DNA of 64,000 nt from Metasolibacillus sp. (lineage in GTDB: Bacteria > Bacillota > Bacilli > Bacillales_A > Planococcaceae), in assembly GCF_025291715.1 (NCBI RefSeq), contig NZ_JAMBIZ010000002.1, positions 124,001 through 188,000 on the forward strand. Reading direction: 5' to 3'. This document shows positions 58,362 through 64,000 of the stretch, piece after piece; the stretch's first letter is position 1; every line of letters starts with the position of its first letter. The notes beneath the pieces were generated by a model that did no database searches, was not told where the DNA came from, and was given only the letters and a program-made list of their open reading frames with translations. Position numbers and translations under genes: made by a program.

Positions 58362-61145
58362 TTACTCATGTCTGTTATTATACCAATTTCCGAGCGCTTG
58401 TACCATATGTTCTAGCGATAGTTTTTGAATAGAAATCGGTGGCAATGCAGAAAGGAATTCTTTCCCATAGGATTTCGTATCAATACGACGATCTAAAATA
58501 ATAAATGCACCGCTGTCCGTTGATGAGCGAATTAAACGTCCAAAGCCTTGTTTAAAACGTAAAGTTGCCTCTGGTAAAGCAAGCTCTGTAAAGGCATTAT
58601 GTCCTTGTGCTTGTAGCATTTGCGATTTTGCTTTGAAGGTTGGCTCGTTCGGTGCAGAAAATGGTAGGCGCACAACGATAACAGCCGCAAGCCCATCCCC
58701 TGGCACATCGACACCTTCCCAAAAGCTGTTTGTGCCAAATAACACAGAATGACTAAATTTCTGAAATGATTTTAATAGACGCATTCGACTGCCAGCCGTT
58801 ACACCTTGTGCAAATAGCATATAGTCATCTAACAATTTCGTTTCTTGAATTAACAGGACAGTTTTACGCAGCATATCTTGGGACGTAAACAGCACAAAGC
58901 AGCGCCCCTCTGTTGTGCGCACAATTCTCGTAATCGCATAAGCCATTTCCTCGATATAGTCATGCTGCGAAACGGCTTGAATATCGGGCATATCTGTCAC
59001 GATAAAGCAGCGCGCCCCTTGATAATAGCTGGACGATGCCTGTAAACGATGAATCGGAACATCCGCTGCAATACCAAGCTGGTCTGCGATGAAACGCTCA
59101 TTATTTGGCACTGTTAACGTGCCAGATGTCCAAACAATCGCTGCCTGCTGTCGCATCGGCACAAATAATCGTTCAATGCTCGCTGTCACTTGGAGCGGCT
59201 TTTTCAATAATTGCAAGCTGCCTGGTATACTGCGTTTATCGAGTTCAAACCATGCAAAATAATCCGCCTGCCTTAGGACAAATAATTCATCCCATTCTGC
59301 CACTTTTATTTTAAATTCATGAATCCAGTACTGCCATTCATCTAAAATATATTGCTGTGCAATGGAAATTTCCTCCTGATGCTCATAAAACATATACAAC
59401 ACTTGCTCTGCACTATCTATCCAATTTTGCATAAACGTAGATAGCTGTGTGCAACGTTGTACATCAATTGTCAGCTCTGTTAACATAACTGCTTGCTTCG
59501 CTTCATGTCGGTGTGATTGTCGCAGTATATGCTGAAGCTGCTCAATAAGCGTGTGCATCACATAATCAAATGCTGTCACTAATCGCTGAAAATTTTGCGC
59601 TGTCTTTTTCAACAGCTGTCTTGGTACACGTCCTGTCGCCATAGCTATATGCTGCAATTTATCAAAAAGCTGGTCTTCTCCAGGTGTGCCAATTCGCCCA
59701 AATAAATATTTCCAAGCTGTATAAGAAAAAACCTTTTCATCCTGTTGAACAGCAGCTTGAATAAACTGGTGGGCTTCATCAATAATCCAGCCACCAACAT
59801 TATCAAATAATTGCTCTTGTCGCACTAGGTCAGCAAGTAGCATCGCATGGTTGGTCATCAATATATCCGCATGTTGACTTTGTTCGATAGCATAGCTATA
59901 AAAATCAAATTGCTGAACCTTTTGCCATTTCAGCTTACGAATTTTTTCTAAAAATAGCTGACCACCGCCCGACATATTGAGCTCGTTTAAATCACCTGTT
60001 TCTGTTTTGGCAAGCCATGTAATGACTTGTGCAATTGCTAACGTTTCATCGTAAGATTCATCATCAACCTTCAAAATTTTAGCGAAACGTCCAATATCAA
60101 TATAATTTTGCATACCTTTTAATACAGCAACTCGCACACGTTCACCTGTAATTTGTTCCAGCTTTACAAGCTCCTCGTATAATAGCTGGTCAAGTAAATT
60201 TGATGTGTATGTGCTAATGCCAATTTTTTTCCCACTGTGCTTAGCGTAGTAAAAGGCTGGCAATAAATACGCTAACGTTTTACCAATACCTGTAGAAGCC
60301 TCAATCATTGCTTCTTGCTTGTCATGAAAGCTATGCCAAATAATGTCCATCATTTGAAATTGCTGTGGCCGCTCTTCAAAGGCTGGGATTTCCTTTTGCA
60401 AAAGTGCCAGCTTTTCTTTACGTGTTTTTGGGTAGATACTGTCCGTCACCGTTTTTGACTGAATAGCAGGCGGCTGCTTAATCGCCAGTTGATAGGCATA
60501 AATAAACCCTTGCTGTTCTTTTACTGTGCTTCTTTTTAGATGCAGTGCGGCAAATAGCAGGTGTGAAATATCTGATTTTAATTGGAACGAGCGCTTATGT
60601 AATTGCTCGATTGTCGCTTGTGGCAGCGCCTTCAATTCCTCCCAACAAGCCTTTAACAATTGCGCTGTCGCTTTCGCATCATCATCCGCTCGATGTGCCT
60701 GCTCAAGTGGAATATGCAATTCCTGTGCTAAGTCACCTAATTTATAGCTTAATGCCATTGGAAAAACAATTTTCGCCAGTTCTACTGTATCAAGCTTTTT
60801 CCCTTGCCATGCTGGTAAGCCTGCTTTGCGTAATTCTGCTTGTAAAAAAGCTAAATCGAAGTCTGCATTATGGGCAACAAAAACGGCATCCTGCAATAAA
60901 TCGTAAATTGTTTGCCCATACGCCGCAAAAGGCTTTGCACTTGCTACATCCTCATCCGTTATATTCGTTAAACCTTGAATAAATAACGGAATTGATTTTT
61001 CTGGATGGATAAAAGTTGTAAATGTTCTTTCAATATACCAATCCTTCATGATCACAATCGCGATTTGAATGATGCGATCACCGCCTGCAAACGAATGACC
61101 TGTCGTTTCCAAATCGACAATTGCATATTTTTGACTTTCCATCAT
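58362..61145 (-). CDS. dinG: DinG-type helicase with N-terminal DEDDh exonuclease
   Basis: A 927-residue fusion typical of Firmicute DinG: an N-terminal 3'-5' exonuclease (VDLETTGHSF, HNADFDLAFL and HRADDDAKAT, residues about 5-170) and a superfamily 2 helicase (Walker A EASTGIGKTLAYLLP, DEAH in IIDEAHQFIQ, motif VI LRFKQGFGRLIRSS). The Fe-S cysteine set seen in ypvA is absent. Two adjacent ATG at 61145 and 61142 follow a weak AGTGAG; an ATG at 61166 has none. It heads the conserved cluster. Related B. subtilis and S. aureus enzymes act mainly as nucleases. Confidence 0.93.
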   Translation of the reverse strand: MMESQKYAIVDLETTGHSFAGGDRIIQIAIVIMKDWYIERTFTTFIHPEKSIPLFIQGLTNITDEDVASAKPFAAYGQTIYDLLQDAVFVAHNADFDLAFLQAELRKAGLPAWQGKKLDTVELAKIVFPMALSYKLGDLAQELHIPLEQAHRADDDAKATAQLLKACWEELKALPQATIEQLHKRSFQLKSDISHLLFAALHLKRSTVKEQQGFIYAYQLAIKQPPAIQSKTVTDSIYPKTRKEKLALLQKEIPAFEERPQQFQMMDIIWHSFHDKQEAMIEASTGIGKTLAYLLPAFYYAKHSGKKIGISTYTSNLLDQLLYEELVKLEQITGERVRVAVLKGMQNYIDIGRFAKILKVDDESYDETLAIAQVITWLAKTETGDLNELNMSGGGQLFLEKIRKLKWQKVQQFDFYSYAIEQSQHADILMTNHAMLLADLVRQEQLFDNVGGWIIDEAHQFIQAAVQQDEKVFSYTAWKYLFGRIGTPGEDQLFDKLQHIAMATGRVPRQLLKKTAQNFQRLVTAFDYVMHTLIEQLQHILRQSHRHEAKQAVMLTELTIDVQRCTQLSTFMQNWIDSAEQVLYMFYEHQEEISIAQQYILDEWQYWIHEFKIKVAEWDELFVLRQADYFAWFELDKRSIPGSLQLLKKPLQVTASIERLFVPMRQQAAIVWTSGTLTVPNNERFIADQLGIAADVPIHRLQASSSYYQGARCFIVTDMPDIQAVSQHDYIEEMAYAITRIVRTTEGRCFVLFTSQDMLRKTVLLIQETKLLDDYMLFAQGVTAGSRMRLLKSFQKFSHSVLFGTNSFWEGVDVPGDGLAAVIVVRLPFSAPNEPTFKAKSQMLQAQGHNAFTELALPEATLRFKQGFGRLIRSSTDSGAFIILDRRIDTKSYGKEFLSALPPISIQKLSLEHMVQALGNWYNNRHE

Positions 61146-61177
61146 TATCAACTCACTGTTCATCAATTCGAATAGAT

Positions 61178-61440
61178 CAATTACGCCTTGGCGTAATTGC
61201 GTCGGGATTTTGCATTATGCTTGCACTTAGTAGAAGTTAACCTAAAAGCGTCACTTCCTGTGACAACGGTTAACTGACCTGCGTCGTGCAGGTCTCCTTT
61301 CAAAACCCCTGACATCCACCGGAGGCTTTATTAGGATTCAGTGGGTGTTTTGACACTCACTGAATGAAAGGGAATCTAAGTATTCATCGCACCGCCTATA
61401 GAGGGAGCGTTTTCTACTGAATCATGATAAATTTTATCAT
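61178..61440. repeat. Full copy A of the dispersed intergenic element
   Basis: Modules in order: palindrome CAATTACGCC / GGCGTAATTG (61178-61199); nested hairpin AGTTAACC...GTCAC / GTGAC...GGTTAACT (61235-61275); hairpin GACCTGC / GCAGGTC; GGAGGCTTTATTAGG; hairpin ATTCAGTG / CACTGAAT (61337-61364); and the end TTTTCTACTGAATCATGA. There is no ORF. It lies between dinG and copy B. Confidence 0.85.
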
Positions 61441-61476
61441 AGAAAGACTTGTTTGGTCATGTGGCTACTCTACTAT

Positions 61477-61617
61477 CAATTACGCCTCAGCGTAATTGCG
61501 TCCAGATTTTTTCAAGCTTGCTTGCAGTAGAAGTTCACCTAAAGCCGTCACTTCCTGTGACAACGGTGAACTGACCTGCATCGTGCAGGCCTCCTTTTCA
61601 AAATCTGTGACATCCAC
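61477..61617. repeat. Copy B of the dispersed intergenic element
   Basis: The left half of the element: palindrome CAATTACGCC-TC-AGCGTAATTG (61477-61498), hairpin AGTTCACC...GTCAC / GTGAC...GGTGAACT (61532-61572), then GACCTGC / GCAGG and GACATCCA. Compared with copy A, both sides of the outer stem change together (TTAACC/GGTTAA to TTCACC/GGTGAA). Its right end runs into the GNAT gene and supplies its stop codon. Confidence 0.85.
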
Positions 61618-62137
61618 TGAACCAAGATAAATATTCCTCTGCTAAAATGGCATAATAGTACTCATCCCACCAACCATCCTTTGTTGGAATACATTTTTTA
61701 AAATAGCCTTCTTTACGCATACCTATTTTCTCCATAATGCGCCAAGAAGCAGTATTTTCAGGCTGACATGTGGCAATAATACGATGCAGCTTACATTCAG
61801 TAAAGCCATAATGTATGACTGCCTGTGCAGCTTCTGTTGCATAGCCCTTTTGATAGTGTTTCGGATTAAATACCCAGCCAATTTCATATGTATGCTCACC
61901 AAAATAGCGGAAGAAGGCAATATGCCCAATTAGCTCGTCTGTTGCCTTTAACACTACTGCAAATTTTTCCGCATTCTCGCCTTGATTCTCCTGTACAAAT
62001 TGCTGTGCCTCCTTTTCTGTAAATGCATCCTCTGGCAAATAGTGCATCACCATCGGATCAGCAGTATATTCATAAAGCGCCTGCCAATCGCTTTCCTTAA
62101 AATTTCTAATGCATAAACGCTCTGTTTGTATATTCAT
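61598..62137 (-). CDS. GNAT N-acetyltransferase, RimJ/RimL type
   Basis: A 179-residue acetyltransferase: N-terminal TERLCIRNFKESDWQALYEYT, the AcCoA site VFNPKHYQKGYATEAAQAVIHYGF and the C-terminal CQPENTASWRIMEKIGMRKEGYF. The last six residues, SGCHRF, and the stop are encoded by the end of repeat copy B, so the original C-terminus was probably replaced by the element. Its ATG overlaps the stop of the upstream small gene (ATGA). The substrate is unknown. Confidence 0.87.
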   Translation of the reverse strand: MNIQTERLCIRNFKESDWQALYEYTADPMVMHYLPEDAFTEKEAQQFVQENQGENAEKFAVVLKATDELIGHIAFFRYFGEHTYEIGWVFNPKHYQKGYATEAAQAVIHYGFTECKLHRIIATCQPENTASWRIMEKIGMRKEGYFKKCIPTKDGWWDEYYYAILAEEYLSWFSGCHRF

Positions 62138-62541
62138 GTTGATTTTCCCTTTCTAATATATGGTGGATAAAAATTAGCTTGTTGTAAGGCTTCGTCATTC
62201 CATGTGATTAAGCTGGCAACTTTATTTTTAGTGAAAGACCCATTTTCATATGTTTTTACCACATCGGCAAGCCCATAAAAATGCCATGTAATGCTATTAA
62301 TCCATTGCTGAAGTGATTCGACCTCTGCTTTCATATAACGCTTTTGATAAAGCACTTGTGCCATTTTCAAAAAGCCTTCCGATAGCTCGTCCTGCTTTTT
62401 GGTAAAATGATAGGTGGGCGCAACAGCCATATTGTCATCTACAATATGAATCGTGACTGCCTCCACATCGAATGCGACTTCCACCGAGCTAATTTCATCA
62501 AATATATTCAATCCACGATACTCCATTTTAATTAAACGCAT
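62134..62541 (-). CDS. Hypothetical protein coupled to GNAT
   Basis: A 135-residue soluble protein of unrecognised family. The frame continues 114 bases upstream to an ATG inside the M20 gene's end and terminator; the ATG at 62541 with AAGGGG nine bases upstream is the real start. It has an N-terminal beta-sheet part (RLIKMEYRGLNIFDEISSVEVAFDVEAVTIHIV) and a helical C-terminal half with several Trp. It overlaps the GNAT gene by four bases, so the two are translated together. Confidence 0.68.
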   Translation of the reverse strand: MRLIKMEYRGLNIFDEISSVEVAFDVEAVTIHIVDDNMAVAPTYHFTKKQDELSEGFLKMAQVLYQKRYMKAEVESLQQWINSITWHFYGLADVVKTYENGSFTKNKVASLITWNDEALQQANFYPPYIRKGKST

Positions 62542-62612
62542 TGAGCTCAACCCCTTCCACGTAAAATCGTACCACAGCAGCTCATCTTGCGGGCGAATCT
62601 GGACTTTTATAC

Positions 62613-62649
62613 TAAAAAAAAGCGAAACCACCAAAGCGGTTTCACTTTC
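62613..62649 (-). terminator. Terminator of the M20 amidohydrolase gene
   Basis: On the minus strand AAAG-TGAAACC pairs with GGTTTCG-CTTT and seven or more T follow. It lies just after the M20 stop. Confidence 0.85.
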
Positions 62650-62654
62650 TCTCA

Positions 62655-63830
62655 CTAAGACTGTTGTAAATAAGATAATGTTGCATGTCCAAGGGTATTT
62701 GCTGCAATTAATAGCGCTCTCTCATCGATATCAAATCTCGGATGATGATGTGGATAGGCGATTTCCCACTCGGGATTTTTCGCCCCTGTGAAATAAAACG
62801 TGCCTGGCACCTTTTCTAAATAGTAGGCAAAATCTTCTCCACCCATCGCTAAGTCTGCTACTACTAATTTTTCTACTTTCGGTACAGCCGTTACTTCTTC
62901 CATAAAGCGGCGCGTTGTTTCCGCATCGTTGATAACAGGCGAGTAGCCACGATTATATGTGTACGTATAGTCAGCACCATATAATAAGCAGGCTGATTTC
63001 ACGACTTCCTCCAGCTCTTTTTCGATTTGGTCGCGCACGTCTGCATCAAACGTACGAACTGTTCCTCTTAGTACAGCTGAATCAGCAATTACGTTAAATG
63101 GATTGACCGCTTCAAAGTGACAGACAGAGACAACGGCTGGTCGCACAGGATTGACGCGTCGACCTACTACTTGCTGTGCTGACACAACAAATTGTGAGCC
63201 AATCATTACGGCATCCTTTGTATCATGTGGAGACGCCCCATGACCACCTTTTCCGTGAATCGTAATTTCAAAGCCATCTGCTGCTGCCATTAAATGACCT
63301 TCTTTTACTAAAATTGTTCCTAGCGGCACGCCTGCCGATAAATGCGTGCCATAAATAACATCGACACCATCTAAGCAGCCGTCCTCAATCATAGGCAATG
63401 CGCCACCCGGTGTTACTTCCTCACCAAATTGATGAATAAAGACTACCGTGCCTGCAATTTCCTCTTGTAGTTTATTTAATACTTTCGCTAACACCATCAA
63501 TGTTGCTGTATGGCCATCATGACCACATGCATGCATTTTGCCATCAATTTTTGATTTATAGGAAAATGTATTTTGCTCCTGAATCGCTAACGCATCAAAA
63601 TCGGCACGTAGCGCAACCGTTTTGCCCGGCTTTGCACCATGTAATTTCGCTACAACGCCTCGTCCACCAACAAATTCTCGTACCTCATGTCCTAAAGCGC
63701 GGTGGTACTCCGCAATATATTTTGGTGTCTCTACTTCCTCATGAGATAATTCTGGATTTTCGTGTAAATGTCTACGAATTTCAACCATTTCATCATAATG
63801 CTGCTCTAATAGTTCATACAGATTGTTCAT
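62655..63830 (-). CDS. M20-family amidohydrolase
   Basis: A 391-residue zinc amidohydrolase of the hippurate/N-acyl amino acid hydrolase group (M20D). Motifs: MHACGHDGHTATLMVLA (metal His and the catalytic Asp region, about residues 96-112), HQFGEEVTPGG (general base and metal Glu, about 130) and the late MGGEDFAYYLEKVPGTFYF. A TTG 15 bases upstream is open; the ATG at 63830 lies seven bases after GGGAGG. Substrates could be N-acyl amino acids or indole-acetyl conjugates. It follows an M24 peptidase gene on the same strand. Confidence 0.92.
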   Translation of the reverse strand: MNNLYELLEQHYDEMVEIRRHLHENPELSHEEVETPKYIAEYHRALGHEVREFVGGRGVVAKLHGAKPGKTVALRADFDALAIQEQNTFSYKSKIDGKMHACGHDGHTATLMVLAKVLNKLQEEIAGTVVFIHQFGEEVTPGGALPMIEDGCLDGVDVIYGTHLSAGVPLGTILVKEGHLMAAADGFEITIHGKGGHGASPHDTKDAVMIGSQFVVSAQQVVGRRVNPVRPAVVSVCHFEAVNPFNVIADSAVLRGTVRTFDADVRDQIEKELEEVVKSACLLYGADYTYTYNRGYSPVINDAETTRRFMEEVTAVPKVEKLVVADLAMGGEDFAYYLEKVPGTFYFTGAKNPEWEIAYPHHHPRFDIDERALLIAANTLGHATLSYLQQS

Positions 63831-63870
63831 TTTATTGCCTCCCAAAACTATTGTCTAACTATTTTAAATA

Positions 63871-64000
63871 TTAGCAAATTAAAGAAGCTAAGTCACGAGG
63901 ATAATAAGTTAACATTTCAATACCATCCTTTGTGACCACAACTGTATCAGAGTGTCTAAAGCCACCTAAACCTGGCACGTAAATACCTGGCTCCACTGTG
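63871..64000 (-). CDS. M24 (Xaa-Pro) peptidase, C-terminal end only
   Basis: The last 42 residues of a creatinase/aminopeptidase P family protein: TVEPGIYVPGLGGFRHSD, then TVVVTKDGIEMLTYYPRDL and a stop. The metal-binding Glu of the EPGIY motif is present. In the second metal region (usually R-x-E-D) this one reads R-H-S-D, so one ligand glutamate is replaced by serine; the same pattern occurs in some non-metal or altered family members such as creatinases. The rest lies beyond the window. It is probably co-transcribed with the M20 gene. Confidence 0.85.
   Translation of the reverse strand, partial: TVEPGIYVPGLGGFRHSDTVVVTKDGIEMLTYYPRDLASLIC

Overview
The window looks like a chromosome segment of a low-GC Gram-positive bacterium of the Bacillaceae/Planococcaceae, most likely Lysinibacillus or a close relative. 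The reasons are strong AGGAGG ribosome binding sites, a type B RNase P RNA, an SLH-anchored giant surface protein, and a backbone colinear with the Bacillus subtilis block ypvA, ypsC, rnpB, gpsB, mrfB, mrfA, yppE, recU, ponA, ypoC, nth, dnaD, asnS, aspB, ypmB, ypmA, dinG. The genus is an inference.

Layout. 1-20 kb is accessory: the end of one ABC exporter, Nudix and GNAT enzymes, an AbrB-family membrane protein, the scar of a deleted EamA/LysR pair, a TetR-controlled MFS plus MacB-like efflux operon, a STAS-like/GNAT-like/chemoreceptor cluster, a second chemoreceptor, a HIT protein, and an ArsR-type regulator beside a three-gene ABC-2 exporter. 20-29 kb holds a LysE-type exporter, an AAA ATPase, then conserved genes: ypvA, ypsC, a PAS-GGDEF-EAL protein, rnpB, gpsB and mrfB. 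29.2-38.4 kb is an island separating mrfB from mrfA. It carries a TetR/SDR pair (the SDR is frameshifted) and a five-gene operon: GNAT, three phage tail-collar (MdpB-like) proteins, and a 1767-residue secreted SLH protein. 39-45.5 kb is mrfA, yppE, a small gene, recU and ponA.

45.6-53.3 kb is a second island between ponA and ypoC: a BadF-type sugar kinase, a MupG-type 6-phospho-muramidase, a three-subunit lactose/cellobiose-family PTS, an Eis-like acetyltransferase, a GntR/UTRA regulator and an orphan gene. Together these read as uptake and breakdown of a cell-wall disaccharide, with dre-like operators at both promoters and a cre-like site at the PTS promoter. 53.3-61.1 kb is the conserved ypoC-to-dinG operon. 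61.2-64 kb has repeat elements, a GNAT gene, a small unknown, an M20 amidohydrolase and the end of an M24 peptidase.

The most interesting items are the tail-collar/SLH surface operon, the muropeptide-sugar PTS with no MurP-type transporter, a dispersed intergenic element whose copies show compensatory base changes in nested hairpins, and a decaying 21-bp heptad-coding repeat behind ypvA. No tRNA, rRNA, CRISPR array, transposase or prophage was seen.
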